The notes: generated from the sequence alone by a model not told the origin. A stretch of 64,000 nucleotides of DNA from Actinocorallia aurantiaca (GCF_039533685.1 NZ_BAAATZ010000001.1:91727-155726); one strand, 5' to 3'. Shown: positions 8,225-16,654, numbered from the stretch's first letter. Made by a program: numbers and translations.

Positions 8225-9407
8225 CCTTCGCCTTCACCTGCGCGGTGTTGTTCTTCTTGTAGGGGTCGAGGACGCCCGGGGCGTTCACCGAGAGTTTCAG
8301 GACGGGCTTGGCGCCGACCTTCAGGCTGTTGGTGACCTTCACGCCGTAGTTGAACTTCACCAGCTGGTCGTCCTTGAGGTTCGACCAGACGCACTTGAGG
8401 CCGTAGGAGGTGCGCTTGCACGCCTTCGTCCAGACCTTCCGGTGCTTCACGCCCTTGGGCAGCTTGACGTACACCGTGACCTTGCCGCTGGCGTCGGGGC
8501 CGCCGTTGCCGACCTGGATCGCGTAGGTGGCGTTCTTGCCGCGCCGCAGCTTGCCCGCCTTGCCCTTCACCCCGACGTACGCGACGGGCTTGTCCGACTT
8601 CTTCGCGAACGCGACGAGCTGCTTGTACGTACCGGGGAAGAGGTTCTGGTCGCCGGGGAACCTCGGCTTGTCGTCGCCGTTCCAGAACTGCCAGATCGTG
8701 TACTTGTCGAAGCCGCCCGGCATGGCGGGCGCCGTCACCTTCTCCTTGTAGTTCGCCACCCACAGGGGGTTGGTGAGGTTGAAGGCCGCGGTGCCGTTCG
8801 GCTCCTTCGCCGAGGCCGTGCAGTTCTTCCACCACGACTGGTTGGAGTAGATGAACGGGTAGCGGCCGGTGCGGACGAAGTACCGCTGGCTGAAGCTCTT
8901 GATCCAGTCGATCATCTGCTGGGGCGTCAGGTTGTAGCAGTCCTGGCGCACTCCCTGGACCTTGGGCAGCGAGGCGTAAGGATCGCGCTCCATGTCCAGC
9001 GCGCCCGGCAGGCTCTTGCCGTCGCGCGTCCAGCCGCCGCCGTTGTTGATGAAGAAGTCCGCCTGGCTCGCGCCGTCCGACCTGTGCGGCGAGGCGAAGT
9101 GGTAGGCGCCCTGGATCAGGCCGTTGGCCCGCGCGCCCTCGCGGTTGATCGCGAAGTACTTGTCGACGTACGCGTTCGGGTCGCCGTCGACGGGGCTGAC
9201 GCCCCGCGTCGCGCGGATGATGACGAACTTGGCGCCGTCGTCGGCGATCTTCTTCCAGTTGACCTTGGCGCCCTGCCACTCGCTGACGTCCAAGCCCGGG
9301 ACCGTGCCCTGCGGCGCGACCGGCGCCGCCTGTGCGACTGACCCTGGGAGGACCGTCCCCAGCACCATCCCGGTGACGATCAAAACCCTTCCGGCAGTAC
9401 GCAACAC
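8214..9407 (-). CDS. Secreted GH25 muramidase (lysozyme M1-like) with C-terminal CARDB-like domain
   Basis: Predicted to cleave the MurNAc-GlcNAc bond of peptidoglycan outside the cell. The 397-residue precursor has a signal peptide (residues 1-27, cleaved after AQA), then a GH25 barrel. That barrel has the N-terminal catalytic Asp in GLDVSEW (D40) and the acidic pair in LDMERDP (D138, E140), followed by FIYSNQSWW and YTIWQFW. Residues about 280-397 form a Lys-rich Ig-like domain of CARDB/DUF11 type with the ending YKKNNTAQVKAKVTR, likely for wall attachment. The GTG start has a GGGAG Shine-Dalgarno seven bases upstream. It ends inside the convergent 2H phosphoesterase gene. Confidence 0.92.
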   Translation of the reverse strand: MLRTAGRVLIVTGMVLGTVLPGSVAQAAPVAPQGTVPGLDVSEWQGAKVNWKKIADDGAKFVIIRATRGVSPVDGDPNAYVDKYFAINREGARANGLIQGAYHFASPHRSDGASQADFFINNGGGWTRDGKSLPGALDMERDPYASLPKVQGVRQDCYNLTPQQMIDWIKSFSQRYFVRTGRYPFIYSNQSWWKNCTASAKEPNGTAAFNLTNPLWVANYKEKVTAPAMPGGFDKYTIWQFWNGDDKPRFPGDQNLFPGTYKQLVAFAKKSDKPVAYVGVKGKAGKLRRGKNATYAIQVGNGGPDASGKVTVYVKLPKGVKHRKVWTKACKRTSYGLKCVWSNLKDDQLVKFNYGVKVTNSLKVGAKPVLKLSVNAPGVLDPYKKNNTAQVKAKVTR

Positions 9408-9485
9408 ACCAAACTCCCTCAGTTGACCCTAGGAGGTGCAAAACAGTAACGCATGATCACTTCCCGCGAGTCGCCTTAGAGGGAA

Positions 9486-10229
9486 TCACCGACGAAGGGT
9501 CCGAATCGTAGTAATAGCGGAATTATTCTCCGGACGAACGTCTCCCGTGAGATCCGCTCCGGTCGTCGCGTAGACCTCTGTCACGCCCGAGGTCCCGGCC
9601 GGCGCCCTCAAGGAGAAGCTCCGCCACGCCGACCTCCCCGGACCGAGCACCCCGATCCGCCGCTCCGCGCGGCCGCTCTCGTTCCCCGCGGCCAGCCACA
9701 CGCCCCTCGCCGTCCGCGGCCCCCGGTTGACCACCCGGGCCCGCAGCGTGAAGCTCCGCCCCGCCCTCACCTTCCCCTCCGGCCGGATCCACACGGCCAG
9801 ATCGGTACCCGGCCTGACCTTCACCACCGACCGCGCGCTGGTCCCGCCCGCCCGCGCCACCAGCAGCTGCCGCCCCTTCGCGTCGGGATCGACGATCCCC
9901 CAGATCGTGACGTTCCTCCGGCCGCGCGGCGGCAGCGCGCCCAGGTCGCACACCACCCTCGCGCGCCCCTCCCGGCAGCCCCGCGCCAGGCCGATGACCG
10001 ACACTCCCCCGGGCTTGCGCACCGTCATCCGCGCCCGGGGCACCCGGACCTCACGGGGATTGCGCACCTCGATCCGGTAGTCCAGGAGCCCTCCGGGCCG
10101 CACCGCGCCCTGCGGCCGCGCCTCGACCCGCAACCCCAGCGAGGCCCTCTCCGCCCGAGCCGACCCCGACAGCGCCCCGCTCAGCACCACCACGACCAGC
10201 ACCGCCCCCACCCGTCCGCCCCGCCGCAT
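9486..10229 (-). CDS. Secreted protein with two CARDB/DUF11-like domains
   Basis: A 247-residue protein with a signal peptide (residues 1-26, cleaved near ARA) followed by two Ig-like modules. The first, about 30-135, has LDYRIEVRNPREV and a Cys pair in GCREGRARVVCD, a DUF11 hallmark. The second, about 140-245, has FTLRARVVNRGPRTARGV and ends DVRPENNSAITTI, as in CARDB domains. There is no sortase signal or TM anchor, so it is released or wall-bound by other means. The muramidase gene lies 78 bases downstream on the same strand and carries a similar C-terminal module, suggesting a shared wall-surface role. Confidence 0.72.
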   Translation of the reverse strand: MRRGGRVGAVLVVVVLSGALSGSARAERASLGLRVEARPQGAVRPGGLLDYRIEVRNPREVRVPRARMTVRKPGGVSVIGLARGCREGRARVVCDLGALPPRGRRNVTIWGIVDPDAKGRQLLVARAGGTSARSVVKVRPGTDLAVWIRPEGKVRAGRSFTLRARVVNRGPRTARGVWLAAGNESGRAERRIGVLGPGRSAWRSFSLRAPAGTSGVTEVYATTGADLTGDVRPENNSAITTIRTLRR

Positions 10230-10355
10230 CCGACACCCCTCGCTCCGCGATCACGGCGGGCAGGCTACCGATCACCGGGCGTGAACGTGATCACGACACT
10301 CCGGCCCTTGCCCATTGCCGACCCTGGACCGGCCGAGACCGGCGAGAATCCTTCC

Positions 10356-11516
10356 GTGCACGAAATCGACCCGCTGATCCCCTGGCTCCCCCCGGTCCCC
10401 GACGAGCCGTCCGCCTCCCCGACCGGCCCGCTCGCCGGACTCCGGTTCGTCGTCAAGGACGTCATAGACGTGGCCGGGCTGCCGACCGGCGCGGGCAACC
10501 CCCTCTGGCTCGACACCCACCCCGCCCCCGAACGGGATGCCGAAGCCGTCGCCCGCCTCCGCCGCGCCGGCGCGTCCTTCGCGGGCAAGGTCCACACCGA
10601 CGAGCTCGCCTTCAGCCTCGCGGGCACCAACCACCACTACGGATCGCCCCGCAACCCCGCCGCGCCCGGCCGCCTGACCGGCGGCTCCTCCAGCGGCTCC
10701 GCCTCGGCCGTGGCCTCCGGCCTGGCCGACATCGGCCTCGGCACCGACACCGCCGGCTCCGTCCGCGTCCCCGCCGCCTTCACCGGCCTCTACGGCCTGC
10801 GCCCCACGCACTCGCGCGTCTCCCGCGACGGCTGCGTCCCGCTGGCCCCGTCCTTCGACGCCCCCGGCCTGCTCACCCGCACCCTCGACGTCCTCCGCCC
10901 CGCCGCCGCGACGCTCCTGGACCCCTGCCCTGAACAGCCCGCCCCCGAATGGCTCCTTCTCCCCGACGACCTGTGGCACCCCGTCCCCGCGGAGATCAGG
11001 GCGGCCCTCGCCGCCTCCCTGGCCGTCCTCCGCCCCCTCCTGAAACCCGACCCCACGCCCCTCTTCCGCGGCCCGGACGCCTGGGACGAGGCCGTCACCG
11101 CCTACAGCACCGTTCAGGGCTTCGAGGCCTGGACCGCCCACGGCGACTGGATCACCCGCGAGTCCCCCGACTTCGGCCCCGGCGTGGCCTCCCGCTTCGC
11201 CCGCGCCTCGAAGGTCACCCCCTCGGCCGCCGCCACCGCCCGAACCGTCCTCGCCCGCACCGCCGCCCTCCTCCACACCCGGCTCCGCCGCAGCGTCCTG
11301 GCCGTCCCCACCGCCCCCATGACGCCGCCGCTCCTTACCGAGCCCGGCGACCGCTCCCGCCTCCTTCCCTACACCTGCCTCTCCCCGCTCTCCGGCACCC
11401 CCGCCCTGACCGTCCCCGCCGCCGCCCTGGACGACCTCCCCCTGGGCCTCTCCCTCATCGGCCCGCCCGGCTCCGACGAACACCTCCTCGACCTGGCCTC
11501 GGCCCTGCACGCCTGA
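10356..11516 (+). CDS. Amidase (amidase signature family)
   Basis: Hydrolyses an amide bond by the Ser-cisSer-Lys mechanism; the substrate is unknown. From GTG 10356 the 386-residue protein has the catalytic Lys in VVKD (K34), the Gly/Ser-rich signature GGSSSGSA (110-117, with the cis-Ser near 112) and the nucleophile in TDTAGSVR (S135). It is shorter than GatA or typical amidases (about 450-500) and lacks part of the C-terminal region. Start choice: GAGAAT at 10344-10349 lies six bases before GTG 10356, a leaderless pattern. An upstream in-frame ATG at 10281 would add 25 unconserved residues. A strong hairpin follows. Confidence 0.85.
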   Translation: MHEIDPLIPWLPPVPDEPSASPTGPLAGLRFVVKDVIDVAGLPTGAGNPLWLDTHPAPERDAEAVARLRRAGASFAGKVHTDELAFSLAGTNHHYGSPRNPAAPGRLTGGSSSGSASAVASGLADIGLGTDTAGSVRVPAAFTGLYGLRPTHSRVSRDGCVPLAPSFDAPGLLTRTLDVLRPAAATLLDPCPEQPAPEWLLLPDDLWHPVPAEIRAALAASLAVLRPLLKPDPTPLFRGPDAWDEAVTAYSTVQGFEAWTAHGDWITRESPDFGPGVASRFARASKVTPSAAATARTVLARTAALLHTRLRRSVLAVPTAPMTPPLLTEPGDRSRLLPYTCLSPLSGTPALTVPAAALDDLPLGLSLIGPPGSDEHLLDLASALHA

Positions 11517-11664
11517 CTCCGGGCGGGAGGACGCCCGTCACCACCGCCTGAGCCGTCCTCGACGAGTTCGTCCGCCGCCCGACCGAAGCGGCCCTCCCGC
11601 AAAGCCTCCACCGCCGCAGGGGCCGGTTCTGAGGATCCGGGGCCCCGCATTCTCGCCTCACACG

Positions 11665-11701
11665 CGAAGAGCCCCGGTGCCGACGGCACCGGGGCTCTTC
11701 G
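11665..11701. terminator. Bidirectional terminator between amidase and mdh
   Basis: A perfect 17-bp inverted repeat, CGAAGAGCCCCGGTGCC with a 3-base GAC loop, sits between the convergent amidase and mdh genes. It can serve both strands. Confidence 0.85.
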
Positions 11702-11716
11702 AAGGACGTGCGGGGA

Positions 11717-12706
11717 TCAGAGGAGGCCGAGGCCCTTGACGGCGTCGCGCTCCTCGACGAGCTCGGCGACCGAGGCGTCGATGCGGGAGCGGGAGAAGTC
11801 GTTGATCTCCAGGCCCTGGACGATCTCCCACTTGCCGTTCTTCGAGACGACCGGGAAGGAGGAGATGATGCCCTCGGGGACGCCGTAGGAGCCGTCCGAC
11901 GGGATCGCGGCCGACGTCCAGTCGCCCTCGGGGGTGCCGTTGACCCAGTCGTGGACGTGGTCGACGGCGGCGTTGGCGGCCGAGGCGGCCGAGGAGGCGC
12001 CGCGCGCCTCGATGATCGCCGCGCCGCGCTTGGCGACGGTCGGGATGAAGGTGTCGGCCAGCCAGGCCTCGTCGTTCACGACCTCGGCGGCGTTCTTGCC
12101 CGCGACCTCGGCGTGGAAGATGTCGGGGTACTGGGTGGCGGAGTGGTTGCCCCAGATCGTCAGCTTCTTGATGTCGGCGACCGTGGTGCCGGTCTTGGCC
12201 GCGAGCTGAGAGAGCGCCCGGTTGTGGTCGAGGCGGGTCATCGCGGTGAAGCGCTCGGCCGGGACGTCCGGGGCGGCGGCGGAGGCGATCAGGGCGTTGG
12301 TGTTGGCCGGGTTGCCGACCACCAGGACGCGGATGTCGTCCGCGGCGCCGTTGTTGATCGCCTTGCCCTGCGGGCCGAAGATCCCGCCGTTGGCCTCCAG
12401 CAGGTCGCCGCGCTCCATGCCCTTGGTCCGGGGACGGGCGCCCACCAGCAGGGCGATGTTCGCGCCCGCGAAACCCTCGGCCGGGTTGTCGAAGATGTCG
12501 ATCCCCGCGAGCAGCGGGAACGCGCAGTCGTCCAGCTCCATCGCGGTGCCCTGGGCGGCCTTGACCGCCTGGGGAATCTCCAGCAGCCTCAGCTTCACCG
12601 GTACGTCGGCGCCCAGCAGCTGGCCGGACGCGATGCGGAACAGCAGGGCGTAGCCGATCTGGCCGGCCGCGCCGGTGACGGTGACGTTGACAGGGGTGCG
12701 GGTCAT
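11717..12706 (-). CDS. mdh: Malate dehydrogenase
   Basis: Oxidises malate to oxaloacetate with NAD in the TCA cycle. The 329-residue product has the actinobacterial/cytosolic-type MDH features: the Rossmann loop GAAGQIGYALLFRIASG near the N-terminus, substrate-binding Arg in GARPRTKGMERGDLL, the LDHNRA segment, and the catalytic His in WGNHSATQYPD. The ATG start has a GGAG Shine-Dalgarno about ten bases upstream. The neighbouring icd lies on the same strand, but the 211-base gap holds a CRISPR relic, so mdh probably has its own promoter. Confidence 0.97.
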   Translation of the reverse strand: MTRTPVNVTVTGAAGQIGYALLFRIASGQLLGADVPVKLRLLEIPQAVKAAQGTAMELDDCAFPLLAGIDIFDNPAEGFAGANIALLVGARPRTKGMERGDLLEANGGIFGPQGKAINNGAADDIRVLVVGNPANTNALIASAAAPDVPAERFTAMTRLDHNRALSQLAAKTGTTVADIKKLTIWGNHSATQYPDIFHAEVAGKNAAEVVNDEAWLADTFIPTVAKRGAAIIEARGASSAASAANAAVDHVHDWVNGTPEGDWTSAAIPSDGSYGVPEGIISSFPVVSKNGKWEIVQGLEINDFSRSRIDASVAELVEERDAVKGLGLL

Positions 12707-12811
12707 TCGCTCACTCCAAGAAGGGCGGGATCTCTCGGTATCGAGATACTGCGCCTCCCAGGCTATCGTCCCGGCACATGCGAGAAGCCGCACACCCCGG
12801 GTGAGGTGCGC

Positions 12812-12900
12812 GGCTTCATCCCCGCGGACGCGGGGACCACGGTGTATCGGGCCCGACCAGTAGCGCCAGGTCGGGATCATCCCTGCGAACGCAGGGCCAC
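12812..12900 (-). CRISPR. Two-repeat type I-E CRISPR relic
   Basis: Two degenerate repeats, 12812-12840 (29 nt) and 12873-12900 (28 nt), flank a 32-nt spacer at 12841-12872. The 61-base period is that of type I-E arrays. On the minus strand the repeats read GTGGTCCCCGCG...CGCGGGGATGAAGCC and GTGGCCCTGCG...CGCAGGGATGATCCC, matching the I-E repeat with its GC-rich palindrome. The two copies differ by a paired C-to-T/G-to-A change that keeps the hairpin, plus one deleted base. No third repeat, leader or cas gene is visible, so this looks like an orphan remnant. Confidence 0.7.
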
Positions 12901-12917
12901 AGTACGACTACACCATG

Positions 12918-14135
12918 TTACTGCGCGATCTTCTTCTGCAGGTTGACGTCGAGGGCGTGGAGGAACTCCTCGGTGGTCAGCCACGGGGTCTCCGGCCCGA
13001 CGAGCAAAGCCAAATCCTTGGTCATCTGGCCGGACTCGACGGTCTCGACGCAGACCTCCTCGAGCTTCTGGGCGAAGGCGGTGACCTCGGGGGTGCCGTC
13101 CAGCTTGCCCCGGTGGGCCAGGCCGCGGGTCCACGCGAAGATCGAGGCGATCGGGTTCGTGGAGGTGGGCTTGCCCTGCTGGTGCTGGCGGTAGTGCCGG
13201 GTCACGGTGCCGTGCGCGGCCTCGGCCTCGACGGTCTTGCCGTCCGGGGTCATCAGCACGGACGTCATCAGGCCCAGGGAGCCGAAGCCCTGCGCGACGA
13301 TGTCGGACTGGACGTCGCCGTCGTAGTTCTTGGTCGCCCAGACGAACCCGCCCTCCCACTTGAGCGCCGCGGCGACCATGTCGTCGATCAGGCGGTGCTC
13401 GTAGGTGATGCCGGCGGCGTCGAACTCGGCCTTGAACTCGGCCTCGAAGATCTCCTGGAACAGGTCCTTGAACCGGCCGTCGTAGGCCTTGAGGATCGTG
13501 TTCTTCGTCGACATGTAGAGCGGGAACTTGCGGTCCAGGGCGTACCGCATGGTGGCGCGGGCGAAGTCCCGGATCGAGTCGTCGTAGTTGTACATGCCCA
13601 TCGCGACGCCGCCGCCGGGGAACTTGGCGACCTCGAACTCCATCGGCTCCGAGCCGTCCTCGGGCACGTAGGAGATCGTCAGGGTGCCGGGGCCGGGGAC
13701 CACGAAGTCTGTGGCGCGGTACTGGTCGCCGTGGGCGTGGCGGCCGATGATGATCGGCTGGGTCCAACCGGGCACGAGGCGCGGGATCGTCTGGACGACG
13801 ATCGGCTCGCGGAACACGACGCCACCGAGGATGTTGCGGATCGTTCCATTGGGGGAACGCCACATCTTCTTCAGCCCGAACTCTTCGACGCGCGCTTCGT
13901 CGGGGGTGATGGTCGCGCACTTGACGCCGACGCCGAACTCCTTGATGGCGTTGGCGGCGTCGACGGTGACCTGGTCGTCCGTGGCATCGCGGTTCTGGAT
14001 GCTCAGGTCGTAGTACTTCAGGTCGACGTCGAGGTACGGCAGGATCAGCTGGTCCTTGATGAACTGCCAGATGATCCGGGTCATCTCGTCGCCGTCGAGC
14101 TCGACGATCGGTCCCTCTACTTTGATCTTGGGCAT
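12918..14135 (-). CDS. icd: NADP-dependent isocitrate dehydrogenase (dimeric, eukaryote-like type)
   Basis: Oxidatively decarboxylates isocitrate to 2-oxoglutarate in the TCA cycle. At 405 residues, starting MPKIKVEGPIVELDGDEMTR, it belongs to the homodimeric subfamily II found in eukaryotes and some bacteria rather than the monomeric 80-kDa enzyme of many actinobacteria. Visible motifs: the substrate loop MWRSPNGTIRNILGGVVFREP, metal/substrate Asp in YEHRLIDDMVA and NYDGDVQSD, and the NADP segment EAAHGTVTRHYR. The ATG start is clear. icd and mdh, two TCA enzymes, lie side by side on the same strand. Confidence 0.97.
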   Translation of the reverse strand: MPKIKVEGPIVELDGDEMTRIIWQFIKDQLILPYLDVDLKYYDLSIQNRDATDDQVTVDAANAIKEFGVGVKCATITPDEARVEEFGLKKMWRSPNGTIRNILGGVVFREPIVVQTIPRLVPGWTQPIIIGRHAHGDQYRATDFVVPGPGTLTISYVPEDGSEPMEFEVAKFPGGGVAMGMYNYDDSIRDFARATMRYALDRKFPLYMSTKNTILKAYDGRFKDLFQEIFEAEFKAEFDAAGITYEHRLIDDMVAAALKWEGGFVWATKNYDGDVQSDIVAQGFGSLGLMTSVLMTPDGKTVEAEAAHGTVTRHYRQHQQGKPTSTNPIASIFAWTRGLAHRGKLDGTPEVTAFAQKLEEVCVETVESGQMTKDLALLVGPETPWLTTEEFLHALDVNLQKKIAQ

Positions 14136-14257
14136 GGCTGGTGGCTTCCCTTTCCTCGCCCCTGCGGTCCCTTGTAAGGCTCATGGGGAGGGTATCGAAG
14201 GGGTGTCAGAGGTCTAGACCTGCACCCCTGCTTTTCGATAATTGACAAAGTTCTCAC

Positions 14258-14548
14258 TTATCCGCCACGGGCGGTCCAGGCAAAGAGCGCGAGACCGAGT
14301 CCCAGCAAGGCCATGACCGTGATGTCCGTCACCTTCTTGCGGGTGACGAGGAATCCCAGCCTCTCCTCGGGCAGGAAAGCTCTGAACGCCGCGCCGCACA
14401 ACATCGACGCGGCCATGATGTAGGCGCCCATCCGGAAGTTCTGCCAGGAGGCGAAAAGACCCCCCAGAACCCCCAGAAGAACGACCAAGTAGGGCACATG
14501 CCCTCCGAGCCGTCCCGCGGGCCGTTCCTGGCGCTCTGTTGTCATCAC
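14258..14548 (-). CDS. DUF3017 membrane protein
   Basis: A 96-residue protein with three hydrophobic segments (about 18-35, 40-58 and 73-91) and the conserved FRMGAYIMAASMLCGAAFRAFLPEERLG block of DUF3017. The function is unknown. In related actinomycetes it lies directly downstream of folD and upstream of mdh/icd. Here about 2.3 kb containing tnpB and the FHA gene separates it from folD, marking an insertion. The ATG at 14548 was kept. Confidence 0.85.
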   Translation of the reverse strand: MMTTERQERPAGRLGGHVPYLVVLLGVLGGLFASWQNFRMGAYIMAASMLCGAAFRAFLPEERLGFLVTRKKVTDITVMALLGLGLALFAWTARGG

Positions 14549-14586
14549 TCCGTGAGTTTAGCCGTACCATCCCAAACCCAGATCCG

Positions 14587-14700
14587 GTCAACTTCTCGGC
14601 CCTGAAGGGCCGAGCTTGCAGCTCTTCCTCACACCTGGCGGGTGTGGTTCAGGCCGCGTCGTCGGCAGCGTGACTCACTGCCCAGACCGCAGCACCGCGT
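14587..14700 (-). ncRNA. Candidate omega (right-end) guide RNA of the TnpB element
   Basis: TnpB uses an RNA transcribed from its own 3' end and the element's right end. On the minus strand, just past the tnpB stop, three hairpins follow: CACACC/GGTGTG (14630-14646), GAGC/GCTC (14612-14624, overlapping the next) and CTCGGCCC-TTCA-GGGCCGAG (14595-14614). Then comes AAGTTGAC, ending at 14587. A hairpin followed by a TTGAC-like end is typical of IS605-type right ends in actinobacteria. The guide would then be the flank beginning CGGATCTGGGTTTGGG. The boundaries, especially the 5' end, are estimates. Confidence 0.45.
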
Positions 14701-15806
14701 TGGGCGATGTTGCGGCCCGCGTTCACGTCGGCGTGCTCAGCGAAGCCGCACGACGTGCAAAGGAAGGTGGACTGATCAGGCCGGTTACGTCTGCTGACGT
14801 GGCCGCAGGCGGAGCAGCCCTGCGAGGTGTGGCGGGGGTCCACGAACACCACCGGCACCCCCGCCCGAGCGGCCTTGTAGGAGACGAACGCGCCGAGTTG
14901 CGCGAACGACCAGGAATGCAGCGTGACCCACTGGGGCTTGCGGAGCCGTACCCTGTCGCGGATGCCGCCCAGGTCTTCCAGGGCGATACCGCGGCAGGTG
15001 CGTTGAGCCTCGGTCACGAGCTTCTTGGCGATGCAGTGGTTGGTGTCGGCCGCGAAACGCGCCTCCCGGCCGGAGATCTTGCGCAGCAGCCGCTTGGCCG
15101 CCTTGGTGCCCTTCTTCTGGAGCTTTTGACGCAGCCGCCGGTCCTTGTGCCGGACCTGGTTGAGGTGCTTACCTGCATACCGGTCGCCGTCACTGGTGGT
15201 GGCGATGTTCACGATGCCCAGATCCACGCCCAGAAAGCCGACCACCTCGAGTAGTTCAGGCTCGGGGACCTCGCAGGTCGCCTGCAAATACCAACTCCCA
15301 CCCCGCAGCACCAGATCGGACTCCCCGCGCCGGTGGGCGGTGAGCATCTCCAGTTGGGCCGCCGAGCACTCGAACGGAATACCCCTCACGCGGCCTCGGA
15401 CGGTCCAGATCGAAACGGTGCGCGCCTCCAGCTGCCAGGACAGGCACCGGTCGTCGAACGGCTGGGCGGCGTCCTTACGGAACCGGACCGGCTTGGACTC
15501 CACGGCCTTGCGCCGCTTGGAGCCCTCACGGCCGTAATTACCGGCCTTCAGGTTCGCCTTCAAGGTGGCGCAGGCCCCGGCGGTCTTACGCACGGCGTGC
15601 AGAGCGGGCTGGGCGGACAATCCCATCGCCTTCACCTCGCCGTACACCAGCCGCTGAAGCGGCCGCCCTCCCGTGACGCCGGTCTCGAACGCGCGGCGGG
15701 AGGCGTGGTCGGCGGCCCGGTTGCAAGTGCGCAGCGTCTCCCGCAGAGCCACCCGAGTGGCCTCGTCCGGGAGCAGCTTCACCTGCACCACGAGCTTCAC
15801 ACGCAC
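14649..15806 (-). CDS. tnpB: RNA-guided endonuclease TnpB, IS200/IS605 family
   Basis: Ancestor-type relative of Cas12: an RNA-guided DNA nuclease that helps IS200/IS605 elements persist. The 385-residue protein has an intact RuvC triad: D195 in GVDLGIVNIA, E277 in GIALEDLGG and D360 in HADVNAGRN. It also has a four-Cys zinc ribbon (C331, C334, C350, C353). The start is a GTG with a GGAGAGAAGG stretch upstream. No tnpA transposase is present, so it is an IS1341-type solitary element. It interrupts the usual folD-DUF3017 neighbourhood. The ORF is undamaged, suggesting recent arrival or selection for function. Confidence 0.93.
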   Translation of the reverse strand: MRVKLVVQVKLLPDEATRVALRETLRTCNRAADHASRRAFETGVTGGRPLQRLVYGEVKAMGLSAQPALHAVRKTAGACATLKANLKAGNYGREGSKRRKAVESKPVRFRKDAAQPFDDRCLSWQLEARTVSIWTVRGRVRGIPFECSAAQLEMLTAHRRGESDLVLRGGSWYLQATCEVPEPELLEVVGFLGVDLGIVNIATTSDGDRYAGKHLNQVRHKDRRLRQKLQKKGTKAAKRLLRKISGREARFAADTNHCIAKKLVTEAQRTCRGIALEDLGGIRDRVRLRKPQWVTLHSWSFAQLGAFVSYKAARAGVPVVFVDPRHTSQGCSACGHVSRRNRPDQSTFLCTSCGFAEHADVNAGRNIAQRGAAVWAVSHAADDAA

Positions 15807-15891
15807 AACATAACGCCTTCTCTCCGATAACGAGAGGGTTTCCGACCTCGTGAACGGCCTGGATTCTTTACTAGATCTTGTTGAAAGTTCT

Positions 15892-15909
15892 ACCCACCAG
15901 TAGGTGGGT
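15892..15909. promoter_or_regulatory. 18-bp palindrome upstream of the FHA gene
   Basis: ACCCACC-AGTA-GGTGGGT is a perfect 7-bp inverted repeat about 65 bases before the FHA start and outside the tnpB coding end. It could be an operator, or a hairpin belonging to the left end of the TnpB element. Confidence 0.35.
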
Positions 15910-15973
15910 GTGACCGGTTCAACGCCGGGTAACCACGACGACAGGGGTCGCTAACTGAGTGGGAGGAACCACA

Positions 15974-16654
15974 GTGGAGGGGCCGTTCATACGGATCGAG
16001 GACAGTGGCGCGGTGATCCCGCTACGTCCCGACGTCACGACGGTCGGCAGAGGAAAGGGGGTGGACATCCGCCTGGAGGATCCGAGCGTCTCCCGGCTGC
16101 ACGCTGAACTGGTGCGGCGGGGGCCATACGTCTATGTCGTCGACATGGGCCTGTCGCGCAACGGCACCAGGGTCAACGGACGTCCGATCGCCCGCAGGGT
16201 CCTCGAAGACGGAGACGTGATCAGCTTCGGGTCCGCCCGGGGCAGGCTGGGGGGCATCCCCCGTGAGGAGGTGGATCCGGAGGTCGAACTCCGCCGGGCC
16301 GTGGCGCCCGAACTCACCCGCCGTGAGATCGACGTGCTGACGGCGCTGTGCCGTCCGGCACTGTCGGACGCGGCGTTCGTCGCCCCCGCGACGGCCAAGG
16401 ACATCGCGACCGAGCTGGTCGTGACGGAGGCGGCGGTGAAGCAGCACCTGCTTCGCCTCTACCAGAAGTTCCGTGTCCCGGAGGGCATCAACCGCCGTAC
16501 CCGTCTGGCCAACGAGGTCATCGCCATGGGCCTGGTCCGCCCCCTGCCGACGGTCACCGTGCCGCCGCAGGCACAGCGCACCATGCCCCTACCCCCGGAG
16601 CCGCGCCGTCCGGGCATCGCCGCGCGGACCCCCGTCACCCGCCGGGCCAGCTGA
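15974..16654 (+). CDS. FHA domain protein with C-terminal helix-turn-helix
   Basis: A 226-residue protein. Residues about 20-85 form an FHA phosphothreonine-binding domain, with TTVGRG, DPSVSRLHAELV, and DMGLSRNGTRVNGR followed by LEDGDVISFG. Residues about 115-180 hold a winged/LuxR-like helix-turn-helix (LTRREIDVLTALCRP, then DIATELVVTEAAVKQHLLRLYQKF). This architecture suggests a transcription factor whose state depends on a phosphorylated partner of a Ser/Thr kinase. No kinase is in the window. Start: GTG 15974 has GGGAGG seven bases upstream; GTG 15959 would remove that site. It stands alone between tnpB and folD, in the inserted segment. Confidence 0.83.
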   Translation: MEGPFIRIEDSGAVIPLRPDVTTVGRGKGVDIRLEDPSVSRLHAELVRRGPYVYVVDMGLSRNGTRVNGRPIARRVLEDGDVISFGSARGRLGGIPREEVDPEVELRRAVAPELTRREIDVLTALCRPALSDAAFVAPATAKDIATELVVTEAAVKQHLLRLYQKFRVPEGINRRTRLANEVIAMGLVRPLPTVTVPPQAQRTMPLPPEPRRPGIAARTPVTRRAS

